From positions 248,001 to 312,000 of the forward strand of contig JAJTUP010000029.1 of the NCBI GenBank assembly GCA_021399435.1: a stretch of 64,000 nt of DNA, in the 5' to 3' direction. The DNA comes from Diaporthe sp. PMI_573 (Eukaryota; Ascomycota; Sordariomycetes; Diaporthales; Diaporthaceae). The notes beneath the pieces are model-generated. The model did not search any database. It was given only the letters and a program-made list of their open reading frames with translations, and was not told where the DNA came from. Both the position numbers and the translations under genes were made by a program. Shown piece after piece: positions 1 through 10,888 of this stretch (the first letter of the stretch is position 1; each line of letters starts with the position of its first letter).

Positions 1-671
1 ACGCTCCTGAAGGGCGCCACCGAGGTGACGCCATGGGTTGTCACACACGCCAGCCAGCTCGGGCGCGTGTGGTCCAGGAATCGAAGTCGCTGGTAGAGCT
101 CCCCCGCGGGCGGCCAGAGATTGCAAATGCCGTTTTGAACAAAGGCTACCGTCGACGCGCCATGCAAGTACCGCCTCAGCTTATCGATCTGCGGCATGAC
201 ATCTGTTGCCTTTGTGGCCACGATGAGGTTCTCGATGGGCGTGAGCTCCTGGATTGGACCATTCGTCGGCTTTTCGTCCGTCCACCACTCAACATCAAAA
301 TCCGTGAACCTGTCCACCTTGCCGTGACGTGTCATCTCGATTCCCGGCGTTGAGTCCCAGTGTTCCAGAAGCGACTTTCGATGGACAACCAAGGTGATTG
401 GTGGCTTCGCCGGGATTTGAGAGAGGCTGGTCGCAAGCAGGCGACCCAGGTTCCCGACTCCAAGCACATAAATCCTTTCTGAAGCTGTTCTGTTCTTTGC
501 CGCCTTGTTTGGTGTTGGTGCGGGCGGAAAGGAAGGGCCAGAGGTGAGATTCACGGCTGTCCAAGCAAAGAGCTTCAGCGGAGGGCTGTTATCTTCGACG
601 ATGTTCCTGAGCCAGGCTGCTGGCGTCTGTTGAAGGCCGCCGCTCTGAGCTTGCTTTTGTTTAGACAACAT
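1..671 (-). CDS. Ketopantoate reductase (2-dehydropantoate 2-reductase), N-terminal part, 3' end outside window
   Basis: The ATG is at 671 and the frame stays open to the left edge (223 codons, no intron seen). After an unconserved leader of about 70 residues comes a Rossmann start (IYVLGVGNLGRLLA, GxGxxG), then the ATKATD segment with the conserved lysine, the VQNG loop and ACVTTHGVTS, all typical of the ApbA/PanE family. The enzyme reduces ketopantoate to pantoate with NADPH in pantothenate synthesis. The C-terminal helical domain lies beyond base 1. It is divergent from a pantothenate synthetase gene, so two consecutive steps of one pathway are paired. Some fungal ApbA-like proteins reduce other keto acids, but the neighbour favours ketopantoate. 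Confidence 0.85.
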   Translation of the reverse strand, partial: MLSKQKQAQSGGLQQTPAAWLRNIVEDNSPPLKLFAWTAVNLTSGPSFPPAPTPNKAAKNRTASERIYVLGVGNLGRLLATSLSQIPAKPPITLVVHRKSLLEHWDSTPGIEMTRHGKVDRFTDFDVEWWTDEKPTNGPIQELTPIENLIVATKATDVMPQIDKLRRYLHGASTVAFVQNGICNLWPPAGELYQRLRFLDHTRPSWLACVTTHGVTSVAPFRS

Positions 672-1998
672 CGACTGGGAGTGCCGAACTGTCGCCGTTC
701 GGTGGTCACGGAGCGGGACTCGCCCGGTTCGGTATATGAGTATGCTAGGTCTTGGCCTGAGAAACTGGGTATTCAATTTCTGCACAACAGCCAGTATCGG
801 ATCGTCGGCGTGATATGAAAAATAACTAGTATGTGAGGTATTTTCTGTACGAGTTGGATCAAACCATAAAGTTGACTGCTCAGAGGACTCTTAAGAACTT
901 TGTCGAGAGAATTGGCAAAGGGTTGATTAAAGCTTCCCAGGGTTCGCAATTAGTGTTTCATTCTGCTTAATCTTTAGCCCGACACGCTATTATCCTAGTC
1001 CAGGTACAGTGGAATTAATTGCCGAAAGACAGGTCTAGTAAAGATTAAGCAAGAGGCAGGGGATTGAGAAATAAGCATTGCATTAGATTCCAAATACGTG
1101 CAGACTTCGGTTCCTTATTGCTACGTATCTGATGATTACGTGACACCCAAGCATCATATCGAGCTTAGCTAGGAGGCTCTATACTAGACGAAAACTAATC
1201 ACAGTAGCGTACCTACTTTTCTAAGGGCTGATGATTGGCAATAGCAGTTGCCCGGGAAGAGAACCCGGTCCACGTGCGAAATTTCCATGGACAATACTCG
1301 CTGATAATCAGGTCTGTCGCGCCCTAAAATTCCGATTAGGCCCGGCGGCTAATTGTCTATTCCATCGGGCATAACACTTATTGTGTGCACCATTTGGCTT
1401 GTGGTCGACTATATGGCGGGATTGCCCTGTGGGGAGGAATTCTTCTTCCGATATTTCAGCATCTCCGGACGGCGTGGGATTTAGGTGGCGTATAAGCAAC
1501 CGGAGGCGGCCTTAATTTACTTCCAGCGTTTGCATACCGTTAAAGACAAGTTTGCTGTGAATTCTTTGTGCTTGGCCATCCATGCTCTCTTTGCCATCGA
1601 CAGGGATCCTTTGGCATCGGTCCTGAACCAGAGGACCCACACGGGATTGCTCGGTCACCGGGCAGCATGTGCAGCGGAGCTCGTGTAAGGGTCTTGCTGA
1701 GATCCTGGCAGAGCCTCGGGATATTTTGAGGCCGACCTGAGAACGTCGGGGCCGTACGACCTCCTGCGGCCGAAACGACTTACACGGCCACCTCCCACGG
1801 GCCAAGGGGCAATTGTGGTCGAAGATCGTCCCGGGCTTGCGCTCTCTCGGCAGTGATGACCACATATATAGTCCAGACACTGCCATCGTCCCGGGCAGTC
1901 TGAGAGCTCTCACAAGAGCACACATTTCCCGAGATTACGCACATATTTCCCTTTGCATCCTCGTCATCTGGAAGAGGTCGCGCGCGAACTCGGCAGAA
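672..1998. promoter_or_regulatory. Shared divergent promoter region of the ketopantoate reductase and pantothenate synthetase genes
   Basis: About 1.3 kb between two divergent starts with no convincing coding sequence. The part next to the synthetase is GC-rich and has several CGG/CCG triplets (about 1335-1350, 1465-1510 and 1740-1800), the kind of half-sites Zn2Cys6 regulators bind. No single motif can be assigned. Confidence 0.5.
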
Positions 1999-3081
1999 AT
2001 GACCACTGCCGCAGCCCAGACTATCGAGTCCACGGCCCGCCGGGCCTCTTGCGAGACCATTGCGTCAAGTCAGATTCGCATCCTCCGGACTTTTGACTCG
2101 GTACAGTCGTGGCGTCGCCCGTACCACCGCGACGGCAGCGTGGTTGGATTCGTCCCAACCATGGGCGCTCTGCACCACGGCCACCTCAGCCTCATCAGTG
2201 CCGCAGCTCGCGAGAGCGACCACGTGATCGTCAGCATCTATGTCAACCCGACACAATTTAGCGCCAAGGAGGACCTGTCATCCTATCCCGCGAACTGGGA
2301 CGCTGACTGCCGCCTGCTTGCGGAGCTGGACCGCCAGCTAGCAAGGGATGGCACTAGCAAAGGTCGGATCAGCGCCGTCTTCGCGCCGACCGACAATGTC
2401 ATGTACCCCACGGGCGTTCCAGGCCAAGAGATCGAGTCCAAGGGCAGCTTTGTAACAGTAACGCCAGTCGGCGAGGTGCTCGAGGGCGCGAGCCGGCCCA
2501 CCTTCTTCCGCGGCGTCGCTACACACTGTATGAAGCTATTCAATGCCATTCAGCCTGACAAGGCCTTTTTCGGCCAGAAGGACATCCAGCAGGCCGTCGT
2601 GGTTAAGAAGATGGTCAAGGACTTCCTCCTTCCTATCGACATAACAGTTTGTCCAACCGAGCGCGAGCCCGATGGCCTGGCACTGAGCTCGCGAAACGTC
2701 TACTTGGGCGAGAGGCGGCGGCAGGTAGCCCCAATTTTGAGCCGCGCCCTGCAAGCTGCGGCCAGGCAGTATCACGACGGTGCAACGGACCGCGATGCTA
2801 TCCTGGGCACAGCCAAGCAAGTCGTAGCAGAGACGCAAGCACAGCAGGTGGCTATGCCGAAGGCGAGCAGAGTGAACTTCGAAGTCGATTACATCTCCCT
2901 TGCCGAGCCGGACACGATGGAGGAAGTTGCAGCGCATGTCAATCGCGAGAAAGGCGCCATACTCAGTGGGGCCATCAAGATATTTCCTGTCGAGACACCG
3001 CAGCCGGGCGAAGAGTTGGGGCACAGCGGCGGGCCTCTTGTTCGAATTATTGACAATGTTGTTTTGGAGAGCTCGATTTGA
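1999..3081 (+). CDS. Pantothenate synthetase (pantoate--beta-alanine ligase)
   Basis: Single-exon gene of 360 aa. The frame is open upstream to 1813, but the ATG at 1999 is chosen because homology begins soon after it. It shows the nucleotidyl-transferase signature PTMGALHHGH (residues 53-62), then NPTQF, the FGQKDIQQ segment and LALSSRNVYL, all hallmarks of the PanC family. The family joins pantoate and beta-alanine through a pantoyl-adenylate. The length fits fungal enzymes of 310-370 aa. It is divergent from a ketopantoate reductase and lies upstream of a Zn2Cys6 regulator, a dioxygenase and a PLP decarboxylase. Whether it is the housekeeping enzyme or a second, specialised copy cannot be told from this window. 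Confidence 0.92.
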   Translation: MTTAAAQTIESTARRASCETIASSQIRILRTFDSVQSWRRPYHRDGSVVGFVPTMGALHHGHLSLISAAARESDHVIVSIYVNPTQFSAKEDLSSYPANWDADCRLLAELDRQLARDGTSKGRISAVFAPTDNVMYPTGVPGQEIESKGSFVTVTPVGEVLEGASRPTFFRGVATHCMKLFNAIQPDKAFFGQKDIQQAVVVKKMVKDFLLPIDITVCPTEREPDGLALSSRNVYLGERRRQVAPILSRALQAAARQYHDGATDRDAILGTAKQVVAETQAQQVAMPKASRVNFEVDYISLAEPDTMEEVAAHVNREKGAILSGAIKIFPVETPQPGEELGHSGGPLVRIIDNVVLESSI

Positions 3082-3804
3082 CATGAGTCAAACAAAGATC
3101 CTTCGCAAGTCTCATAGCTGTCTTTCGTAAATTGCTACCTGGTTCCCTCAAAATCGAAGCTGCCCTCTTCAAATACTCAAATAGTAGACGACTTCCATAC
3201 CAGTAGGACCCGTAGCCGTGGCTACGACCGTTTTTACTTACCCAATTCGCATATAGTATGGATCATAAGATAGTTCTGCACCTCGATGTCTAAAGAGTGA
3301 CATATTGTAGAAAATCATAAGACGATATGTCCTGTGGAGGGGTAACCACCATGGTGTACGGCGTCAGATAATAACTGTACCCTGGCTTGCTGTGTATTCC
3401 GGCGCTTCCGCTAAACTTTATATGACATCCCGGGTATAGAAATAGCCGTGGCAGCCCCAATTGCTGTTGTTATTGTTACCTGATATAATTCTTACAAACC
3501 AAACAACCCCACACACGCACGCTAGTACCTGCGGGTTCTGCCGCTTTTAGCCTGCATCCCCTGAATTATGTCGCTACCCTACAGCTGCCCTAGCTAAACT
3601 AGTGAATAAAGTTTGTATTTTCTTGTTGACGCTACAGTGCCAGGGGCCATGCCCCACAAACTCCACATAATTGCAGCGAGACTGGGCAGATACCAGCCAG
3701 CAAGGAGGTAGTTGATAAGTGCTCGGCGAATGTTCTCCGGCGATGAGTCGTGCTAAACTCTCCCATGTCAAAGAACAAACCTCGCGAGCGGGCGAGAACG
3801 AGCC
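3082..3804. other. Intergenic region
   Basis: 3' flank of the synthetase gene and 5' flank of the regulator. Fairly AT-rich; I see no gene, repeat or structured RNA. Confidence 0.5.
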
Positions 3805-5927
3805 ATGGCTAAGTTAATGCCAACCAGCGTCATCACTGCCTGCAAATCATGCCGGTCTCGAAAGGTGAAGTGCGACAAAGTGCGCCCACGATGTGGGCAA
3901 TGCGTGAAGCATAGCTTCGAGTGCGTCTTCGTGCACGAGACACTTAAGAGAGGGCCTCGGAAAGGAGAACTCGAGCGGCTCAAAGCCGAAGTCAGTACGT
4001 TCGTCCGTCTCCTGTCTTTATCATTCCCCCGGAACTTTCTTCGCATGTAAGGATCGTGCGTACTAACGCTTTCTGAAGCGACTCTCAAGCAGAAGCTAGC
4101 AGTGCAACAAGCCGGAGACCAGTTCACATCGCCGACTGTTTATACGGCAGCTCCTAGCGAAGTGGCTGCGAGCCAGGCAGCAACGTCTGAACGCGCTACA
4201 CGGCGTAACTCTCAGACTGACCAAGAACCTCATCACGCGAATCACTGCAGCAATGTGGTGTCTGATGTGTATGCTGGCACCGGTAATGACAGCGGCCAGG
4301 GTTGGGATGCCAGAGCGGACCCGGAGTTCATGGCGTGGCTTGACCTCACTCTCCCTTTGACAGACCTCTGCTTGCCAATGGAGCCTTCCAGCCGGAACTC
4401 GTACATCCGGGACACGAGACAGCTGGGGGTCAGTTTGAACAAACTGGTTAAGGCGGACTTGTAAGACTTGACTGACACCCCCATAAACGTGGTCGCAACA
4501 CTGACTTGTCCCTTCGTGGTAGGGAAGCAATATACTTTGATAGGGCACAGCCCTTTATGCCTTTACTGCACAGAAACCGCTTTCACTCTTGGGCCGACCT
4601 TGATGTAATCACGCCGAGTCAGGACTGCTTGCGGGCCGCGGTATGGACAGTCGCAGCAGCGCTTTGCCCTCGCTTCCACGACATGTACATGAGCCTCTAT
4701 AAGCACACCAGGCAGCTCTTGCAGGCTCTGGATGGTGGCGAGCAGGGGCACTTGTGGGCGCCTGTGGGCACATTACAGCTTGAGCAGATCCAAGCATGGC
4801 TCCTCATTGGTCACTGCGACTTGATCCGGCACGACCGCCAAGTGGCTATACTTTCAGCTACGAGAATATCTCGCCTCGTACAGGCGGCACGTTTCAACTT
4901 GCGGCATACAGGAGATAGTATGGCCGACGATAAGGGGCTCCTAACACCCAACTGTGCAGGCAATGGCCCAGACGTCACATTAAAGGAGGAGAGAGGTCGG
5001 GCCTTCTGGGTTGCGTTCTGCTTCGACCGGATGGTCCACTCACTCGACCACTGTCATTTCACTTTACAAGACGAGACGGTAAGCAAGGCCCTCTCTCGCG
5101 GCTTGGCTCTTTGGCTAACCAAAGCCCCGATTCTGTTGGTCACAATCAGGCATATTTACCACTACCGTGGCCCGAGGCCGCATACCAGGCTTCAGAGCCG
5201 ACTGTAATGCATACCCTGACCGACGTACTCGAAGCACCACGTGTAGACTTGCACGCCTGCTTCGCAGAAAGCATAGTCACGATTAGCCTTTATGGACGTT
5301 GTCTAACCCACAGATGGCTTGCGGCGGCGGCGAAGGCGCGGAAGACGCCAATGCCGCCCGACATAAGCAGCAGCGCAGCGGCCGGTGACGGCGAGTGCCA
5401 AAGGCGGCACGCGTGGCTCGTCCAGGCCCTGGACCTGCGGTTCCGGTCCGGAGGCCAACCCCCGCTTGGGGCTTCTACGTCTTTGCTCATCCTCGCTCAC
5501 CTCTTGAACCACGGCTGCGTCGTGCACCTGCTCGAGACACTCGTAGAGCACATGGACGACCCGGAGCTGCACGTCGATCAGGTCTACAATGCCTACAACT
5601 CTGTTGTCAACATAGCGCAGTTTACAACCACGCTTCCTCAAGCTGCCTGTTTCAAGGTAAGTCCATGCTCGCCCATGGTTGCGAATGTCTTTGTCCTATT
5701 CGAAGCGTTGTTGACTCGCGAGCCTCCAGATGCATCCACTCGTACCGATCGTCTTGTCACAAGCGCTCAACTTTCTGAAGAGGTACAGGTATATTCTAGA
5801 GCGAGACCGTGACCCGGCAAGCATAAACCAAACCTTGCAATGCTTGGTGCTGCAGTTGGAGAAGTTCGAGGATGTCCATATTGTAGCGAAAGACTTCCTG
5901 GTGAAGTATCGGTCCGATACCTGGTAG
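3805..5927 (+). CDS. Zn2Cys6 transcription factor with fungal-specific middle homology region
   Basis: Five exons: 3805-3994, 4079-4460, 4523-5078, 5150-5656, 5730-5927. All phases agree and give 610 aa. The Zn2Cys6 cluster is at the N-terminus with cysteines 13, 16, 23, 30, 33 and 40, followed by a basic linker. The middle part (YFDRAQPFMPLLHRNRF, later ERGRAFWVAFCFDR) is the fungal transcription factor domain of gluconate/xylanase-regulator type. The first intron uses GTACGT at 3995; the earlier GTCAGT at 3991 breaks the frame. It sits in the middle of the putative pantothenate-type gene group and is the obvious pathway regulator (inference). Confidence 0.88.
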
Positions 5928-6639
5928 TGTTAGCGAAATGTCCATGCACCACATACTCCTGTGAAGTCACCACCCTATATTTCGTGATTTGATTGCATGC
6001 ACAACTAGCACAACGAGAATCTCGGACTCACCACAGCGATCGTGAGAAGAAGCCCTCTTATTTGCACAAGAACGCAATTCACCATAGATGTTTTGGCTCT
6101 GTCTGAATGTACTGTGACATCAGCCATAGACCAAACACTTCCAGATCGTGGTCAGCCCTATCTTTCAAGTATATTCCATAATTGCTATCATCTTGCTCAA
6201 TACGGAAGAAGATATCATAATATTGATACCTTGCTATTTATGTATACCGTGTTCTTCAGATCATTGCCGAAGTCGTGAAATTGAGGCTAATTCGTGTTAA
6301 AGGGGAGAAAACCTTGGAAGACTTCGAGAGGGGGACTTTGCGTGGCCCCACAATCTCGATGTCACAAGCGATACGTTGCACACAACTTACACAACTCACA
6401 CGACTCGATTTCTACACTATGAGCTCTGTAGAAGTTGGTATCAGCATTTATATCTTACTAAGTCCAGCATAAAACACAATTCCAGAAGTTGTTTCTGTAA
6501 CAGATATCTAAATCAGCCTGCTAATTTTTACAACCCAACTTTGCATGGTGAGTTTTACACTTTGAACCTGGTCGGAATTGTTCCGACCATAATTTACAGC
6601 TTCTTCGATCCATTGATAGTCAGTTCGACGCAAGGCACC

Positions 6640-6828
6640 ACGTGACCCGGCCAGGAGACATGGCCGAACTGCGAGTCAGAAGGCGTCCGATGCTCCCGAT
6701 CGGCCACAAGTTACTTCGAAAGCGAATGCCTTCTAAGGTACTACGTGACCGAGTCAACAAGACAATGGCCGAACTGCGTGTCAGGGGGCGTCCGATGCGT
6801 CCGGTCGGCTACAAGTTACTCCGAAACG
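6640..6828. repeat. Diverged direct repeat of about 85 bp in the dioxygenase promoter
   Basis: Copy 1 is 6640-6724 and copy 2 is 6743-6828, both starting ACGTGACC and both sharing ATGGCCGAACTGCG and ACAAGTTACT. Each copy carries a dyad of the CCGATCGG/CCGGTCGG type. Both copies also encode a similar short peptide in the plus frame, which probably only reflects the duplication. The spacing (about 103 bp) and the CGG-type dyads make regulator binding sites possible (inference). Confidence 0.75.
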
Positions 6829-7021
6829 CTCCCGCTGCAGCTCTCGTAGTTGTCGCCAGGGGCTAATGAGTCGCCCCCTAGACTCCAAACCCGAGCCTGG
6901 CACGTCAACGCTGCACAGCAAAGGCAGACATGGATTAACGTTAGCTTGCCAACTTTCAGCAGTCGTAAGTACGGCTCTGGCGATTTTGCTCAAACACGCG
7001 TAAGCTCAGCATTATAATCAA

Positions 7022-7028
7022 TATAAAT
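7022..7028 (+). promoter_or_regulatory. TATA-like box of the dioxygenase gene
   Basis: TATAAAT about 100 bp upstream of the ATG at 7123. It supports that start over the in-frame ATG at 7027, which would overlap the box. Confidence 0.5.
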
Positions 7029-7122
7029 GCTGGGAAGCGATGCTTCTATAGTGAAAAAGTGTTGGCTGACAATTCATTCGCCATCAGCAAACCCCAGACA
7101 CAGTCCTCATTCCCAGATCAAC

Positions 7123-8082
7123 ATGTCTGCAGTCACGTCTAACACCCCGCTTTCTTTCACTCCTCTACACGAGACCTTTGGAGCCGAAGTGCATGGAATG
7201 CCATGGCAAGAAACAATTCCAGACCCCATAATCCAGGAGATCAAGGATGCCGTCCACAAATATGGCGTGCTCGTTTTCCGCGGCGCCAACCTCGACAACG
7301 ACGAGCACATACGGTTCTCTAGACACTTCGGCGACCTGGACAATGTCAAGGCCTTCATGAAGGCTGGCCGAAGTATGCGATTCCCCGAACAGCCAGAGAT
7401 ATTTGATCTCTCGAACCTGGATGAGAAGGGAGACCTAATGACCAACCCGGACTCGATACGGGTGGCGGCGTACAAGGGCAACTTTCTGTGGCACGCGGAC
7501 ATGGCCTACAACCCCCGGAGGTGCTCTTACGCCATACTGCGCGCGGTCGAGCTGCCCCCACCGGGAACTGGCGGAGAGACAGAGTTTCTGGACACTCGCA
7601 AGGCTTTCGAAGATCTGCCGCCGGGGAAGCAGGCCCAGCTCGAAAAGTTGGTGACGAATAACTCGTTCTACCACCAGCGGAAGCTGGCGGCGCCCGAGGC
7701 CTACGCCGATCTTGAGCCGCTTGCGTCACCTATGTCGCGGCACCGGCTCGTGCCGCTCCACGAACAGTCTGGACGGAAGAATCTATTCATCACCACATGG
7801 GTGCATCACTTTGACGGCAAGACCAAGGAGGAAAGCCTTCCCTTGGTCAATGAGCTGCTGGACTGGGTATCCAAGCCGGAGTACAAGCTCACGGTCCAGT
7901 GGCACAACAACGGCGACCTGCTCATGTGGGATAACAGGGCAGTCATCCACCGTGCGACGGATGGCGGGTCGTATGCCTTCAAGTACAGGCGTGACGTGCG
8001 GAGGACTACGATCAAAGATGACGGCGCGTCTGCGTACGGCGAGAACGGAGCTGGAGCCTGTTGGCAGGTTGGTTTGTCCTGA
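7123..8082 (+). CDS. Fe(II)/2-oxoglutarate-dependent dioxygenase, TfdA/TauD family
   Basis: Single exon, 319 aa, with good start context (ATCAACATGTC). The family core is complete: iron ligands H124 and D126 (WHADMAYN), distal H276 (AVIHRATDGG) and arginines at 290-294 for the 2-oxoglutarate carboxylate. TfdA/TauD enzymes hydroxylate, dealkylate or desaturate small acids such as taurine, phenoxyacetates and amino-acid derivatives in the cytosol. The substrate cannot be read from the sequence. Between a pantothenate synthetase and an amino-acid decarboxylase, a carboxylate such as pantothenate or beta-alanine is plausible (inference). Ascomycetes carry many paralogs, so a link with its neighbours is not certain. 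Confidence 0.9.
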   Translation: MSAVTSNTPLSFTPLHETFGAEVHGMPWQETIPDPIIQEIKDAVHKYGVLVFRGANLDNDEHIRFSRHFGDLDNVKAFMKAGRSMRFPEQPEIFDLSNLDEKGDLMTNPDSIRVAAYKGNFLWHADMAYNPRRCSYAILRAVELPPPGTGGETEFLDTRKAFEDLPPGKQAQLEKLVTNNSFYHQRKLAAPEAYADLEPLASPMSRHRLVPLHEQSGRKNLFITTWVHHFDGKTKEESLPLVNELLDWVSKPEYKLTVQWHNNGDLLMWDNRAVIHRATDGGSYAFKYRRDVRRTTIKDDGASAYGENGAGACWQVGLS

Positions 8083-9142
8083 TCGTGCATACTTGTCGGA
8101 ACAGAGGGATTAACGGCGGGAGGAAAGCTCCGCCTCCGGGCCTTCGGAGAAGAATTCGCAGCCCCTCCAGGCTCAGCCGGCTTCTCAGCGGTGTGGTGTG
8201 TGTAGACAGCTTTCCAATCGTGACATATAATGGAATTCGCAACTCGAGTGTATGAATGAACTTCTTTACTCTCTAAGAATTCTGTGACTGCGGCCCACAA
8301 GCATATGGGTGGCGCTTGCAGAAAGAACCAAAGGGAAGGGCTAGGGACCACGGCATGGCGTACCCGTTCATCTCCTTCGAGTGAACTTGATGCTGTGCAG
8401 GGTATTGGTGATGCAGGAAACTGATTCTAATTCAAAGCACTGCACGCATATTCGCAACAAGCAGCATTGCGACTATAGAAAAGAGTGACTAGGGACATGC
8501 AGTAACGAAATGACTCCCCATAGCGCCATGCCCACGATGGAAACCATTCAGATGTTGTGGAAGACGTGCATGGCCTCGGCCCGAGCTCGGGGAGCCTGCG
8601 TCCCAGCACCCTTATTACTACGCCGCTGTTTCATTCAACATGCGTGTTCGTAGCGTGCCGTCAGAAATCGCAAGATATCTTTGTTGCGCCGTTGCCAGAT
8701 TCGGGCCCGTTGGTGAATTTCCTCGGCTCACTTTACATAAGAGTGGCGGGGGGCCGTCTTCAAACATTATCCCGCGACGCTGTTATAGTAGCGCCTACGC
8801 TCTACTTACTCCGACCAGCCGGCCGTCCTGACGTCGGCGCAACCCTTCCCGAGGTCCCACACGGGCCTGCGGAGTCCGGGCCGGGGCCGACTCTACCAGA
8901 TACACGATTGCGATGTCGGCCATAAGCGAGACCGTTGTGCACCGGGCGACCTCGATAACGCAGTATCTGGTGAGAGAGGCTTGGGAAGAGAGAGTGGTTG
9001 TCAACAGACGTTCTCGGTCCACAATGACAGCACTCATACGTCCCGGCTCGTGATTAAATACCCAGCGCTGGGCACAAGCGAGATGAAGATCCAGTTGGAG
9101 TGTTAAGGTTTCCCTCGTAAGATCGAAAATCAAGCCATCACA
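8083..9142. promoter_or_regulatory. Intergenic region, promoter of the PLP decarboxylase gene
   Basis: About 1 kb. Small open frames are present in several frames, but none has homology I recognise or codon use like a gene. GC-rich CCGG/CGGCCG stretches lie at 8815-8890. Confidence 0.45.
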
Positions 9143-10888
9143 ATGTCTCCGACCACTAGCCTTCATCGCGCACAGGAAACAGCCGATGTTAGTGCAATCG
9201 CCTCCCCCGCTCCATCATAATGTTCATGAAGACTAACGGACCAGCTCGTGGATGCGGTGAAATCTCTAATTGTCCCCTTTATCGCCGCAGCCGACCAAGC
9301 AGCATCGACAAGAGCGACTGGCGAAAGCGACACGGCTGGCGTCCAAGACCCTCAAGCTCGAAACGTGCTTGTGAGGTCGTACGGGCCCAAAGCACTTGCA
9401 CAACAACTCAGCTTCTCCTTGCCAAAGCAGGAAGGAAAGGGCCGAGCCGGTTTCGTGGAGACCGTCAAGGATGTCCTCGAGTACAGCGTCAACACTTGGG
9501 ACCAAGGCTTTCTGGACAAGCTCTCCGCGAGCACCAATGCCGTATGGTGCAGCCAGGAGGCGTGTTCTTTAGATGTGAGAGGCTGACGCAGGAATGCAGG
9601 TTGGAGTCGCCTCGGAGCTACTGCTCTCTGTCCTCAACGCAAATGTCAGGCCCCTTATGTCCCATATATCGATCGATATACGACTCGGCTCACTAATACC
9701 AGAATACAAATCCAGGTCCACGTGTATAAGGTCTCGCCCGTGCTTACAGTGGTTGAGAAGACGACGGCCCGAGAACTGGCGGCTCTCTTTGGCTTCAAAG
9801 GTTCTCGTGCGGGCGGGATCTGCTGTCAGGGAGGGTCAGCCTCGAACCTGACCTCGCTGGTCACAGCACGCAACGCGCTGTACCCAGACTGCCGGCTTCA
9901 GGGCAACAGGGATAAGGATTTCGTCGTCTTCACCAGCGTCGGCGGCCACTACAGCGTCGAGAAGGCAGCCCGCACAATGGGGCTAGGTTCGGCTGCCGTC
10001 GTCAAAGTCCCGGCCGACTCGGTGGGCCGCATGGACCCGGCAGCGCTCAGCAGCGCCGTCGTAGCGGCCCAGCAGGTTGGCCGCACGCCGCTCTATGTCA
10101 ATGCCACGGCGGGCACGACGGTGATGGGCGCATTCGACCCGCTCGAGGCCGTTGCCGCCGTCTGCCGCAAGTTCGGTATGTGGCTGCACGTTGACGCGTC
10201 ATGGGGAGGGCCGACTGCCTTCTCAACCACGCATCGCTACAAGCTCGCGGGATCTCACCTCGCCGACTCCATCACGGTCAGCCCCCACAAGATGCTCAAC
10301 GTGCCGCTGACGTGCTCGATGCTCCTCACCAACGATACGGCCGTGTTCCATCGTGCCAACACTCTCCCTGCCGACTATCTGTTTCACGCTGACGTTGAAA
10401 GCGAGCACGGAAACAAGGGAGAGGGCCAGGGCGGTGTGGAGGCAGACGAGGTATGGGACATGGCCGACTTGACGCTGCAGTGCGGCCGTCGCGGCGATGC
10501 CCTCAAACTCGCGCTGGCTTGGATCTACTACGGCGCCACAGGCTTCGAGCGCCAGGTTGACCATGCCTTCAGCATGGCCAGCTACCTGGCGACCGTCATC
10601 CATGAGCACCCGGACTTCGAACTTCTGTCCCCCAACCCACCTCCCTGCCTGCAAGTATGCTTCTACCACGCGCCGGGCGGAAAGGCGGGTGATTGCGCGG
10701 CAAAGAACACGAAGCGGACGGCACAGCTGGCCAGGGCACTCATGGATCGGGGCTTCATGGTGGACTACGCTGCAGGAGATCGGGGCAGCTTCTTCAGGGT
10801 GGTAGTCAACTTCCAGACGCTGAAGAGCACTGTTGAGGGACTGGTCAAGGCACTCGATAGCGTCGGAACAGAGTTACTCTATTCATGA
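9143..10888 (+). CDS. Group II PLP-dependent amino-acid decarboxylase (glutamate / aspartate / cysteine-sulfinate decarboxylase-like)
   Basis: Four exons: 9143-9187, 9245-9541, 9600-9644, 9716-10888, giving 519 aa, the usual length. The short third exon restores the family segment around VASELLLSVLNANVHVYKVSPVL. PLP-binding features: HVDASWGG with the pyridine-contacting aspartate, and SPHKMLNVPL with the Schiff-base lysine at about residue 321. The family removes the alpha-carboxylate of glutamate (GABA), aspartate (beta-alanine) or cysteine sulfinate (hypotaurine); motif reading alone does not say which. Two genes away is a pantothenate synthetase that needs beta-alanine, so aspartate 1-decarboxylase activity is the attractive guess. 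Well-studied yeasts make beta-alanine from polyamines instead. Confidence 0.9.

Larger units (their letters stand above)
5928..7122. promoter_or_regulatory. Intergenic region and promoter of the dioxygenase gene
   Basis: Contains an AT-richer stretch (6000-6600), the diverged direct repeat at 6640-6828 and a TATA-like box at 7022. No convincing gene. Confidence 0.5.

Noticed and set aside
8557..8925. 122-aa open frame between the dioxygenase and decarboxylase genes
   Set aside because: No recognisable domain, unnatural composition, and competing frames; more likely promoter DNA.
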